NCBI GenBank assembly: GCA_020637755.1
Contig: JACKJW010000001.1
Coordinates: forward strand, 62,001 to 126,000
Direction of reading: 5' to 3'
Length of the DNA stretch: 64,000 bases
From: Brucellaceae bacterium
GTDB taxonomy: Bacteria; Pseudomonadota; Alphaproteobacteria; Rhizobiales; Rhizobiaceae
The number at the start of each line of letters is the position of its first letter. The first letter of the stretch is position 1. Made by a program: the position numbers and the translations under genes. The notes below the pieces were generated by a model. That model was given only the letters and a program-made list of their open reading frames with translations. It was not told where the DNA came from and did not search any database. This document shows, piece after piece, positions 8,089-15,259 of this stretch.

Positions 8089-8699
8089 CGCGCCAGCTCC
8101 TTCAGGCCAAGGCGGATCAGCTTGGCCGAATCCGCGTCTTCACCCGCCAACTTCAATGCGGCCGCAACCGCATTGGCCGCCTGATCGCGCGAATAGCCGA
8201 GATTGGTGAGCGCCGAGACCGCATCAGCCACCGGCGCAGCGGCCACGCCCTCGCCGAGTTCCTGTTTCAGCCCGATAGAGGCCGCTGCTTCGCCCGCGAA
8301 GGCCGGCGCCTTGGCCTTCAGTTCCACCACAATGCGTTCGGCCACCTTCTTGCCGACGCCCGGCGCGCGGCTGACCATGGCAATGTCCTTCAGCGCGATG
8401 GCGTTGGCAAGCTCCGGTGGCGTCAGCGTGGACAGCACGGCCAGCGCCACCTTGGCGCCGACACCCTGCACCAGTTGCAGCAGCCGGAACCATTCCCGCT
8501 CCAGATGGGAAGCAAAACCATAGAGACGGATCATGTCCTCGCGAACGAAGGTCTCGATGTGCAGCACCGCCGCCTCGCCGGCGTGAAGCGACGACAGGGT
8601 GCGTGCCGAACAATGCGCCACATAGCCGACGCCATGCACGTCGAGGATCACATGGTCCTCGCCGATCTCGTCCACCGTTCCCTTGAGTTTGCCGATCAT
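8085..8699 (-). CDS. ruvA: RuvA, Holliday-junction recognition subunit
   Basis: 204 residues, normal length. The N-terminal OB fold begins MIGKLKGTVDEIGEDHVILD; two helix-hairpin-helix motifs follow (LVQGVGAKVALAVLS and APGVGKKVAERIVVELK), and a C-terminal UBA-like domain (ALTNLGYSRDQAANAV) contacts RuvB. RuvA binds four-way junctions and recruits RuvB. Its start lies 12 bp downstream of the toxin-like vapC gene, so expression probably passes through the toxin-antitoxin pair from ruvC or starts within it. Confidence 0.97.
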   Translation of the reverse strand: MIGKLKGTVDEIGEDHVILDVHGVGYVAHCSARTLSSLHAGEAAVLHIETFVREDMIRLYGFASHLEREWFRLLQLVQGVGAKVALAVLSTLTPPELANAIALKDIAMVSRAPGVGKKVAERIVVELKAKAPAFAGEAAASIGLKQELGEGVAAAPVADAVSALTNLGYSRDQAANAVAAALKLAGEDADSAKLIRLGLKELAR

Positions 8700-8711
8700 G
8701 GTGCCAATGCC

Positions 8712-9125
8712 TCACGGATGGGTGTCGGGCGCGACAATGTCGAGGCCGGGAAAATAGGCGCGATAACCCGACGGATCACGGGTCAGCATGCGGTAACCGC
8801 GGATGGCGGCATGGGCGCCGATCAGGAAGTCAGGGAGCACGCGGTCCTTCCGTCCGCCCGACACCCGGTAAATCCGGAAGGCTTGGGCGGCTGCGAACGC
8901 AGCCTCCCACGGCAGGGCTTCGCGGCGGAAGGTTTCGCTGTCGAGCGCGGCGTCGGCGTCGTCCATCTGGTCGAAGCGGTAGGAAAATTCGCTGTAGATC
9001 ACCGGATTGATGAGCAAGGGACCGTCATTCGCCGCCTCCCGCAAATGCCGCATGGACCAAGCCATCCATGCCGGGTCGCGATAGGCGATGTCGATCAGCA
9101 CATTGGAATCGACCATCGTTGCCAT
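8712..9125 (-). CDS. vapC: VapC-like PIN-domain ribonuclease toxin
   Basis: 137 residues. The PIN acidic residues are visible: Asp6 in VDSNVLID, Glu46 in IYSEFSYR, Asp99 in VLPDFLIGAHA and Asp117 in MLTRDPSGYR. PIN toxins cut tRNA or other RNA and are held inactive by a cognate antitoxin. The gene follows a MazE/AbrB-type antitoxin gene by three bases. The ATG at 9125 is only a few bases from the GAGG element; an in-frame ATG at 9116 has better spacing and may be the real start (134 residues). The pair sits between ruvC and ruvA, an unusual place. Confidence 0.85.
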   Translation of the reverse strand: MATMVDSNVLIDIAYRDPAWMAWSMRHLREAANDGPLLINPVIYSEFSYRFDQMDDADAALDSETFRREALPWEAAFAAAQAFRIYRVSGGRKDRVLPDFLIGAHAAIRGYRMLTRDPSGYRAYFPGLDIVAPDTHP

Positions 9126-9128
9126 GCC

Positions 9129-9380
9129 TCAACGATCCCTCGTCGCGGCCATGACATCGTCGGCGCTGACATCCGGATCACCCGTGCCCTCAAGCCGCTT
9201 CAGTGCGGACAACAGCCCTTCCAGCCGCCGCCGGTCGGCCGCCTTGCCCGCGCTGTCGCGCGCCTCAACCACGATCCGCGACCCTTCGATGGAAATCAGC
9301 ACCTCGCCGTTCGGCCGGATACCGGCCAGCTCACGCAGGTCCTTGGGAATTGTCACCTGGCCCTTTGCCGAAACACGCAT
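9129..9380 (-). CDS. vapB: AbrB/MazE-type antitoxin of the VapBC-like pair
   Basis: 83 residues from the ATG at 9380, which has a GAGG ribosome-binding site; the longer open frame upstream is hydrophobic and unlike the family. The N-terminus is a swapped-hairpin AbrB DNA-binding fold (MRVSAKGQVTIPKDLREL, then GIRPNGEVLI). The acidic C-terminal half probably wraps the toxin. Such proteins neutralise the toxin and repress their own promoter. The upstream 62 bp before ruvC is AT-rich relative to its neighbours and could carry the autoregulated promoter. Confidence 0.85.
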   Translation of the reverse strand: MRVSAKGQVTIPKDLRELAGIRPNGEVLISIEGSRIVVEARDSAGKAADRRRLEGLLSALKRLEGTGDPDVSADDVMAATRDR

Positions 9381-9442
9381 GGAAACACCTCGTAAGATTT
9401 TTCCAACATATTCCAACCATAAGAACAGGTCAAGAACAAACC

Positions 9443-9958
9443 TCACATCGCCTTCAGCAGCGCCCGCCTTTGCGCCTCGCCCACTCGGTTATGCGCGTGG
9501 CAGATGGCAATCGCCAGCGCATCGGCCGCATCATCGCTTTCAAACGTGGCGCGCGGCATCAGCACCTTGAGCATCATCTGGATCTGTTTCTTGTCACCGT
9601 GACCGACGCCGATCACCGCTTTCTTCACCGCGTTGGGCGCATATTCGGCCACCGGCAGCCCCGCGCGCGCCGGCACCAGCATGGCGATGCCCCGCGCCTG
9701 GCCAAGCTTCAGCGTCGCTGTCGCATCCTTGTTGACGAAGGTCACTTCCACTGCCGCCTCATCCGGTCTGTGGAGATGCAACACATCGGCCAGACCATCG
9801 TGAAGCTGGCAGAGCCGCGAGGCGAGATCGGCCTTGCCGTCGGATTTCACCGTCCCGGAAGCCACGAAACGCAGGGAATTGCCGAGCGTCTCGATGACAC
9901 CCCAGCCCATGTTGCGCAAACCGGGGTCCACCCCGATGATCCGAATCGCCTGCCGCAT
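9443..9958 (-). CDS. ruvC: RuvC, Holliday-junction resolvase
   Basis: 171 residues from the ATG at 9958 (MRQAIRIIGVDPGLRNMGWG), which has GGTGGA upstream and matches the usual RuvC start; ATGs at 9970 and 10060 are less likely. The first catalytic Asp is Asp11 in GVDPGLRN; further acidic residues follow in AAVEVTF and the C-terminal SDDAADALAIAICH. RuvC cuts the junction processed by RuvAB. It lies 62 bp upstream of the antitoxin gene and 102 bp downstream of rcdA, all on the minus strand. Confidence 0.96.
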   Translation of the reverse strand: MRQAIRIIGVDPGLRNMGWGVIETLGNSLRFVASGTVKSDGKADLASRLCQLHDGLADVLHLHRPDEAAVEVTFVNKDATATLKLGQARGIAMLVPARAGLPVAEYAPNAVKKAVIGVGHGDKKQIQMMLKVLMPRATFESDDAADALAIAICHAHNRVGEAQRRALLKAM

Positions 9959-10060
9959 GCCGTCCACCATGTCCCAATGCGGCAAGGCTTGCCAGCGATT
10001 TGTGAACAAACAGGAAACAAATGCACACGTGGCAGCCCGCACGGGCTGCTCTGACGGCAA

Positions 10061-10591
10061 TCAGCGGCCGCCGAAGGCCGTCTTCAGCAGGTTGATCTGG
10101 TCAGAGACCGGATTGGCGGTCGCCGGGCCTTCAGCTTGCGCCTGCAATGCCGGCCCATAGATTTCGCTGTCCATGCGCTTCACAAGCCGCTGCATGTCGA
10201 GCGAGCGGCGCACCAGGTCATGGAATGGCTCGGGCAACTCGTCCCAGCCAGCGGTCGCGACGTCGGCTGAAACCGTGTCGAGCTTCACCTTGGCCTTTTC
10301 GGAGGCCACCTGCTCGCGTGTCATCTCGCCGGAATTGGCGGCGCGCTGCAACAGCAGCCAGGAAGCCACCTGCATCAGCCGGGTCGTCAGGCGCATGGAT
10401 TCGGCGGCATAAAGCGCGGCGGCAACCCGCGACAGGCCCTTGGCGGCGGCGCGGCCGTCACCGTCGAGATAGGTTGCGGCCTCCTCGACAAGCTGCATGC
10501 CTTGCGCATAAAGCGGCTTGAAACGCTGGGAGAAAACCACCCGCTCGGCCAAACGGATCGTCTGGCCCTTCCTGCCCGCTTCCTTGCTCAT
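10061..10591 (-). CDS. rcdA: RcdA-like regulator of CtrA degradation (DUF1465)
   Basis: 176 residues. The sequence FKPLYAQGMQLVEEAATYLD and the block ESMRLTTRLMQVASWLLLQR are characteristic of RcdA/DUF1465 helical-bundle proteins. In Caulobacter, RcdA is an adaptor that with CpdR and PopA delivers CtrA to ClpXP at the cell pole. The region upstream holds a perfect CtrA box 112 bp before the ATG, which fits cell-cycle control of the gene. Its C-terminal tail (after about 145) is variable. The assignment is from sequence resemblance; function in this organism is inferred. Confidence 0.85.
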   Translation of the reverse strand: MSKEAGRKGQTIRLAERVVFSQRFKPLYAQGMQLVEEAATYLDGDGRAAAKGLSRVAAALYAAESMRLTTRLMQVASWLLLQRAANSGEMTREQVASEKAKVKLDTVSADVATAGWDELPEPFHDLVRRSLDMQRLVKRMDSEIYGPALQAQAEGPATANPVSDQINLLKTAFGGR

Positions 10592-10702
10592 GACGCCACA
10601 CCCTGCACTTGCTCACCTCCGGCCATGAGCCGGTCCGCCCGCCCCGCTATAGGACAGGCATGGCCAAAATGCGCGCTGGAATGCGCCAAGGCAAGGACAT
10701 GT

Positions 10703-10717
10703 TTAACAGAAGGTTAA
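10703..10717. promoter_or_regulatory. Perfect CtrA box upstream of rcdA
   Basis: TTAA-CAGAAGG-TTAA, an exact TTAA-N7-TTAA full site for the cell-cycle regulator CtrA. It lies 112 bp upstream of the rcdA ATG in a 407-bp gap without a protein-coding gene. CtrA autoregulates many of its own regulators, so a site here would close a loop: CtrA drives the adaptor that removes CtrA. Confidence 0.65.
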
Positions 10718-10743
10718 CGGCGCGGCTCCGGCGGACGCTGCGC

Positions 10744-10770
10744 AAAAAAAGAGCCGCGAAAACGCGGCTC
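10744..10770 (-). terminator. Strong intrinsic terminator reading leftward
   Basis: On the minus strand an 8-bp perfect stem (GAGCCGCG / CGCGGCTC) with a TTTT loop is followed at once by seven T. On the plus strand no T run follows, so it is directional. It would end a leftward transcript arising in the 10771-10998 gap, or possibly a long 3' tail of the TSUP gene. Confidence 0.85.
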
Positions 10771-10843
10771 GGAAAGTTTTACAGGGAGGCGTCAAACAGA
10801 ATGACCCAAGCCACTCGGTAAGAATTCGGTCGAAACCGAATGA
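10744..10843 (-). ncRNA. Candidate small RNA between rcdA and the TSUP gene
   Basis: The stretch is bounded by a perfect CtrA box (10866-10880) on its upstream side and the intrinsic terminator (10744-10770) on its downstream side. Inside is a perfect 7-bp hairpin with a TTCG loop on the minus strand (arms 10835-10841 and 10824-10830). A transcript from about 10840 to 10744 would be near 95 nt with two stable hairpins. A 24-codon ORF (ATG at 10853 to TAA at 10779) overlaps but has no ribosome-binding site. The start point is estimated; no RNA family is recognised. Confidence 0.4.
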
Positions 10844-10865
10844 AATGAGTCATAACTTGTAAGGG

Positions 10866-10880
10866 TTAAAGGGCGGTTAA
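10866..10880. promoter_or_regulatory. Second perfect CtrA box in the rcdA-TSUP gap
   Basis: TTAA-AGGGCGG-TTAA, an exact full CtrA site. It is 275 bp from the rcdA start and 119 bp downstream of the TSUP stop codon, so the nearest thing it could control is the short leftward transcript ended at 10744. The half-site nearer that transcript could overlap a -35 position. Confidence 0.6.
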
Positions 10881-10998
10881 TGCCATATGCGGAGTTCCCG
10901 CAAAAAGCCGTCTGGCCATCCCGGACCGCCCCTGCCAAGGCACAGGCTGGAAGCAACTTCCCGCCTCCCCGCCGGACCGGTCCGGTGGCACGGGCAAT

Positions 10999-11766
10999 TC
11001 ACCCCAGTCCCTGCAATCCATCATGGATCAGCTTGGCCGCGACAATGATCACCATCGTGTAGGTGAAGGGATAGAAGACCTCCGCCCGCATGCGCTTGAT
11101 CACCCACGCCCCGGCCAGTGTTGCCAGCGGAGCAAATGGCATCAGCACGGCTGACGCCATCAGATTGGCGCTGTCGAACTGGCCGAGCATGAAATAGGGC
11201 ACCACCTTCACCGCATTCACCACCGCGAAGAACAATACGCTGGTGCCCGTATAGACACGCGGATGCAGGCCGAGCGGTAGCGTATACATCTGGAAGGGGG
11301 GGCCGCCGGCATGGGCAACAAAGCTCGTATAGCCCGCAACCGTGCCCCAGAATGCGCCCTTTGCCGCGTTCGGCCTGGCATGGGCTTCCGTCTTGCGGAA
11401 TTTCTGCCAGACCCAGCGTGCGGCAAACAGTGCCGCAATCACCCCGACGATCAGCTTGACGGTCGCTGGTGTCACCGCCGCGGCCAGCCACCAGCCAATC
11501 CCGATACCGGCAATCGCGCCGGGCAAAAGGTGAATGAGCGTGCGCGTGTCGCGGTAGCCCCGCCAGGTCCACATCGAGACCAGATCCATCAGGATCAGGA
11601 TCGGCAGCAGCACGGCAGCCGCGCGCACCGGCGACATGGTGAGCGACATCAGCGGCACGCCGATCAGCGCGGTGGCCCCGCCCAGTCCGCCCTTGGACAA
11701 GCCGATCAGGATGACCGACGGGATGGCCGCCGCATAGAACCAGGGGTCGGAGAGAAGCGTTTCCAT
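10999..11766 (-). CDS. TSUP-family (TauE/SafE) membrane exporter
   Basis: 255 residues from the ATG at 11766 (METLLSDPWFYAAAIPSVIL); upstream in-frame codons lack membrane character. About eight hydrophobic segments, with the TauE/SafE repeats LIGLSKGGLGGATALIGVPL and FAVVNAVKVVPYFMLGQF in the two halves. Members move small anions such as sulfite, sulfoacetate or other organosulfur compounds out of the cell; substrate cannot be read here. No sulfur genes are adjacent. It is divergent from thiE, with 182 bp between. Confidence 0.85.
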   Translation of the reverse strand: METLLSDPWFYAAAIPSVILIGLSKGGLGGATALIGVPLMSLTMSPVRAAAVLLPILILMDLVSMWTWRGYRDTRTLIHLLPGAIAGIGIGWWLAAAVTPATVKLIVGVIAALFAARWVWQKFRKTEAHARPNAAKGAFWGTVAGYTSFVAHAGGPPFQMYTLPLGLHPRVYTGTSVLFFAVVNAVKVVPYFMLGQFDSANLMASAVLMPFAPLATLAGAWVIKRMRAEVFYPFTYTMVIIVAAKLIHDGLQGLG

Positions 11767-11948
11767 GGAGAACCCGGTGACTGGCCTTGCCCGCATGGGA
11801 GAGGCCGGAAGAAAGCCTTCTATAGAGCGTCCCTCGTCGCCTGGCGATGCCCCGATTTTTTCCATTGGAACCGCGACCTTGCGCGCCTGCCCAATTGAGG
11901 CCAAGTTCACCCCTCATTCACAGCCCAACCCGAATCCGGATCTCGCCC

Positions 11949-12611
11949 ATGCCCCACACCTCGCCGGACAACCGCTGCCGCCTCGTTCTCATCGCGCCGG
12001 ACCGCGAAAGCGATGACGCGCTGGCCGATGCGATTGCCGCTGCGTTGTCGGGCGGCGATGTGGCCTCGCTGATCCTGCCCGCCTACGGGCTCGACGAAGC
12101 CGCCTTCCAGAAGCGCGCCGAGCGGCTGACCAAACTGGCGCAGGCGAAGGGCGTGGCCGTGATGATCGTCGACGACACCCGCATTGCCGGGCGTGTCGGG
12201 GCCGACGGGGTGCATCTGGAGGACGCCCGCACGACCATCGCCGAAACCATCGAGCGCTTCGATGGCAAGTTGATGTTTGGTGCTGGCGGCGCAAAGACCC
12301 GGCATGACGCGCTGGAACTGGGCGAAGCCCGGCCCGACTACGTCTTCTTCGGCAAGATCGGCTACGACAACAAGCCCGACCCGCATCCGCGCAATCTCGG
12401 CCTCGGTGAGTGGTGGTCCGAGATGGTGGCCCTGCCTTGCGTGGTCATGGGCGGCACGGCACTGGAATCCGTCGAGGCCGTCGCCGCGACCCGGGCCGAT
12501 TTCGTGGCGCTGTCCTCGGCCGTCTTCACCGGAACGCTGCCGCCGGGCGACGCCGTCGCCGCAGCCAACCGCCTGCTCGATGAAAAGGCTCCGGCACTGG
12601 ACGACGCATGA
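11949..12611 (+). CDS. thiE: Thiamine-phosphate synthase family protein (ThiE)
   Basis: 220 residues from the ATG at 11949 (MPHTSPDNRCRLVLIAPDRE); the upstream open frame is not conserved in character. TIM-barrel motifs of ThiE are visible: VAVMIVDDTRIAGRVGADGV followed by HLED, DYVFFGKI and PCVVMGGTALESV near the phosphate-binding end. ThiE joins the pyrimidine and thiazole halves of thiamine. No other thi genes are present and the sequence is divergent from typical ThiE, so it may be the paralogue often found beside efp in this order. It overlaps the next gene by four bases. Confidence 0.75.
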   Translation: MPHTSPDNRCRLVLIAPDRESDDALADAIAAALSGGDVASLILPAYGLDEAAFQKRAERLTKLAQAKGVAVMIVDDTRIAGRVGADGVHLEDARTTIAETIERFDGKLMFGAGGAKTRHDALELGEARPDYVFFGKIGYDNKPDPHPRNLGLGEWWSEMVALPCVVMGGTALESVEAVAATRADFVALSSAVFTGTLPPGDAVAAANRLLDEKAPALDDA

Positions 12612-13600
12612 GACCTTCCCTCCCCACCCTCGCAGCCCTTGCCCTCACCCTGTCCGTGACAGGGCAGGCCCTTGCTGCGGGAGAGGCAACGAAACTCCTT
12701 CCCAACCTCGCCGACCGCGTCGCCAAGGCTGCCAGGGAGGAACCCGCCGTCGATCCGGGCCGCTTCGGCGACCATCCCGCCAACAAGGCCTTTGGTGCCT
12801 TCCAGCGCGGCCTCTACATCACCGCGCACAATCTGGCCAAGCCGCTAGCCGAAAAGGGTGATGCCGCAGCCCAGCTCCTGATGGCCGAATTGCTGTCGCG
12901 CGGCCTCGGCGTCAAGCGCGATCCGAAGACGGCCGCCAGCTGGTACGTGAAGGCGGCGGAGCAGAATGTGCCCGAGGCGAAGTTTCAGTATGCGCTGCTG
13001 CTGCTGGACGGCAAGCTGGTCGAAAAGGACAAGGACAAGGCCTTCCGCCTGATGGGCGAGGCCGCCGCCGAAGGCAACAGGCTCGCCCGCTTCAACTACG
13101 CCCAGATGCTGATGGACCGCGTACCCGGCGAAAAGGGTCTGACCGAGGCCTTGCCATGGTTTGAAAAGGCGGCAAGACAGGGCCTGCCCGATGCGCAATA
13201 TGCGCTGGCGCAGTTCCATGCGGTCGGTGCCGCGGGTGCCGCCAAGGATGAGGTCCTGGCCCGCAAGTGGCTGGAGCTGTCGGCGCGCGGCGGCTACGAC
13301 ACCGCCATGGTTGAGCTTGGCGTCTGGCTGGTGGATGGGCGCGGCGGCGAACGCCGCTACGAAGAAGGCTTCAACTGGCTGCACAACGCCGCGCTTGGCG
13401 GCAATGTCGCCGCTCAGAACCTCGTCGCCAAGCTCTACCGGCAGGGCATCGGCGTGGAGGGCAACTCCATCGAGGCGGCCGCCTGGTATGTTCTGGCGCG
13501 CCGCGCTGGCCTCGACGACCGCGAGATGAATGTCTTCATGGACGGGCTGACGACCGAACAGCAGAAAACTGCCATCGAACGTGCCAACCGCCTGCGCTGA
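12608..13600 (+). CDS. Periplasmic Sel1-repeat protein
   Basis: 330 residues with a signal peptide (LPTLAALALTLSVTGQALAA). From about residue 75 onward it carries at least six Sel1-like TPR units, for example GDAAAQLLMAELLSRGLGVK, AASWYVKAAEQNVPEAKFQY and LPWFEKAARQGLPDAQYALA. Sel1 proteins are scaffolds for protein contacts; the relative ExoR controls ChvG, but this one is longer and I do not equate them. ATGA overlap with thiE shows co-translation. Partner unknown. Confidence 0.85.
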   Translation: MRPSLPTLAALALTLSVTGQALAAGEATKLLPNLADRVAKAAREEPAVDPGRFGDHPANKAFGAFQRGLYITAHNLAKPLAEKGDAAAQLLMAELLSRGLGVKRDPKTAASWYVKAAEQNVPEAKFQYALLLLDGKLVEKDKDKAFRLMGEAAAEGNRLARFNYAQMLMDRVPGEKGLTEALPWFEKAARQGLPDAQYALAQFHAVGAAGAAKDEVLARKWLELSARGGYDTAMVELGVWLVDGRGGERRYEEGFNWLHNAALGGNVAAQNLVAKLYRQGIGVEGNSIEAAAWYVLARRAGLDDREMNVFMDGLTTEQQKTAIERANRLR

Positions 13601-13740
13601 CCGGCCCGCCCCGCGCCGGACACTTGCCTAAATCCGCGATTTGTGGTCTTGGAGCGCCGGACAAATTCCATCCTGTGCGGCCGGCCCCGCTGTGGCGGCC
13701 CGTTTCCCCTCTCCGCACTGTCTTGCAAACGGAAAGCAAC

Positions 13741-14304
13741 ATGAAGATCAACGGCAATGAAATCCGTCCGGGCAACGTGATCGAGCACAATGGCGGGCTC
13801 TGGGTCGCGGTCAAGACCAACGCGGTGAAGCCCGGCAAGGGCGGCGCGTTCAACCAGGTCGAACTGAAGAACCTGATCGACGGCACCAAGCTCAACGAGC
13901 GCTTCCGCGCCTCCGAGACGGTGGAGAAGGTTCGCCTTGAGCAGAAGGATTTCTCCTATCTGTACGAGGAAGGCGACATGCTGGTCTTCATGGACCAGGA
14001 ATCCTACGAGCAGCTGGAACTCCAGAAGGATTTCGTCGGCGACCGCGCGGCCTTCCTGCAGGAAGGCATGATCGTCACCGTGGAACTCTACGAGGAAAAG
14101 CCGATCGGTATCTCGCTGCCCAACCAGGTGACGCTTGCCATCGTCGAGGCGGACCCGGTCGTCAAGGGCCAGACGGCGGCCTCCTCCTACAAGCCCGCCA
14201 TCATGGAAAACGGCGTGCGTGTCATGGTGCCACCCTTCATCGAGGCAGGCGAACGCATCATCGTCGACACCGACGAAATCACCTATGTGCGCCGCGCCGA
14301 CTGA
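13741..14304 (+). CDS. efp: Elongation factor P
   Basis: 187 residues, full length, starting MKINGNEIRPGNVIEHNGGL. Domain I carries the tip loop AVKPGKGGAF with Lys33, the position that is beta-lysylated in many bacteria; domains II and III follow (LIDGTKLNERFRASETVEKV; GISLPNQVTLAIVEADPVVK; SYKPAIMENG). EF-P relieves ribosome stalling at polyproline, useful here for proline-rich TolA. The 140-bp upstream gap probably holds its promoter. No epmA/epmB lies in the window. Confidence 0.97.
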   Translation: MKINGNEIRPGNVIEHNGGLWVAVKTNAVKPGKGGAFNQVELKNLIDGTKLNERFRASETVEKVRLEQKDFSYLYEEGDMLVFMDQESYEQLELQKDFVGDRAAFLQEGMIVTVELYEEKPIGISLPNQVTLAIVEADPVVKGQTAASSYKPAIMENGVRVMVPPFIEAGERIIVDTDEITYVRRAD

Positions 14305-14338
14305 GCGCGGACCGGCCAGCAAGACGGAGTGAGCCCCG

Positions 14339-15130
14339 ATGGCGCGTTCAGCGATCCTTCATGTCATGGTACAGGCCGCGCTCAAGGCCGGCCGCTCGCT
14401 GACGCGCGATTTCGGCGAGGTCCAGAACCTTCAGGTCTCCGTCAAGGGACCGTCCGACTATGTGAGCCAGGCTGACCGCAAGGCCGAGGAAATCGTCTAT
14501 CAGGATTTGTCGAAGGCTCGTCCGGCCTATTCCTTCCTGATGGAGGAGCGCGGCAGCGTGGAAGGGTCCGACCCGCAGCACCGCTGGATCGTCGATCCGC
14601 TCGACGGGACGACGAACTTCCTGCACGGCATCCCGATGTTCTGCACCTCCATCGCGTTGGAGCGTCAGGGCCAGATCGTTGCCGCCGTGATCTACAATCC
14701 GGCCATGGATGAGCTGTACACCGCTGAAAAGGGTGGTGGCGCCTTCTTCAACGACCGCCGCATTCGCGTGGCGGCCCGTTCCAAACTCGCCGACTGCGTC
14801 ATCTGCACCGGCATCCCGCATCTGGGCCGCGGCCATCACGGCAATGCACTGCGCGAATTGCGTAATGTCATGGGCGAGGCCGCCGGCATCCGCCGCACCG
14901 GCTCGGCGGCCATGGACCTTGCCTGGGTCGCCTCCGGCCGGTTCGACGGCTTCTGGGAGCATGAGCTCAGCCCGTGGGACATGGCGGCCGGCATTCTTCT
15001 GATCCGCGAGGCCGGCGGCTTTGTCTGCGACGCTGGAGGCGATCAGGCCATGCTCGAAACCGGCTCAATCCTCGCCGGCAACGAGGACATCCTGCGCCAT
15101 CTGCGCACGACACTCGCCCGCCCGGTCTGA
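14339..15130 (+). CDS. suhB: Inositol monophosphatase family protein (SuhB)
   Basis: 263 residues. The Li-sensitive phosphatase motifs are complete: FLMEERGSVEG (metal-binding Glu), WIVDPLDGTTNFLHGIP, and the C-terminal WDMAAGILLIREAGG. Besides inositol-1-phosphate hydrolysis, SuhB-type proteins act in rRNA antitermination in some bacteria. It follows efp by 34 bp and is ended by a clear terminator, so efp-suhB is probably one transcript. Confidence 0.93.
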   Translation: MARSAILHVMVQAALKAGRSLTRDFGEVQNLQVSVKGPSDYVSQADRKAEEIVYQDLSKARPAYSFLMEERGSVEGSDPQHRWIVDPLDGTTNFLHGIPMFCTSIALERQGQIVAAVIYNPAMDELYTAEKGGGAFFNDRRIRVAARSKLADCVICTGIPHLGRGHHGNALRELRNVMGEAAGIRRTGSAAMDLAWVASGRFDGFWEHELSPWDMAAGILLIREAGGFVCDAGGDQAMLETGSILAGNEDILRHLRTTLARPV

Positions 15131-15157
15131 CGTCAGCGCGGCAGTCCGGAAGCGGCA

Positions 15158-15190
15158 GGCGGTGTCCGGGCGGACGCCGCCTTTTCTTTT
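15158..15190 (+). terminator. Intrinsic terminator after suhB
   Basis: An 11-bp stem with one G-T pair (GGCGGTGTCCG / CGGACGCCGCC) is followed by TTTTCTTTT. It lies 28 bp past the suhB stop and separates efp-suhB from the motor-like pair. Confidence 0.8.
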
Positions 15191-15259
15191 CATCACATTT
15201 CCGCTTACAGTCCCTGCCAGGGAAACAGTGAATCGGCAACACGATCGCGGCAGGACACC

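Noticed and set aside
10032..10049. Hairpin GCAGCCCG/CGGGCTGC after rcdA as a terminator
   Set aside because: No T run follows on either strand; rcdA and ruvC may be read through.
10779..10853. A 24-codon ORF upstream of the leftward terminator
   Set aside because: No ribosome-binding site, and its ATG probably lies before the likely transcript start. Kept only as a note under the small-RNA candidate.
12608..13600. Identification of the Sel1-repeat protein as ExoR, the ChvG inhibitor
   Set aside because: It is longer than ExoR, lies far from chvGI and is co-translated with thiE; shared repeats alone are not enough.
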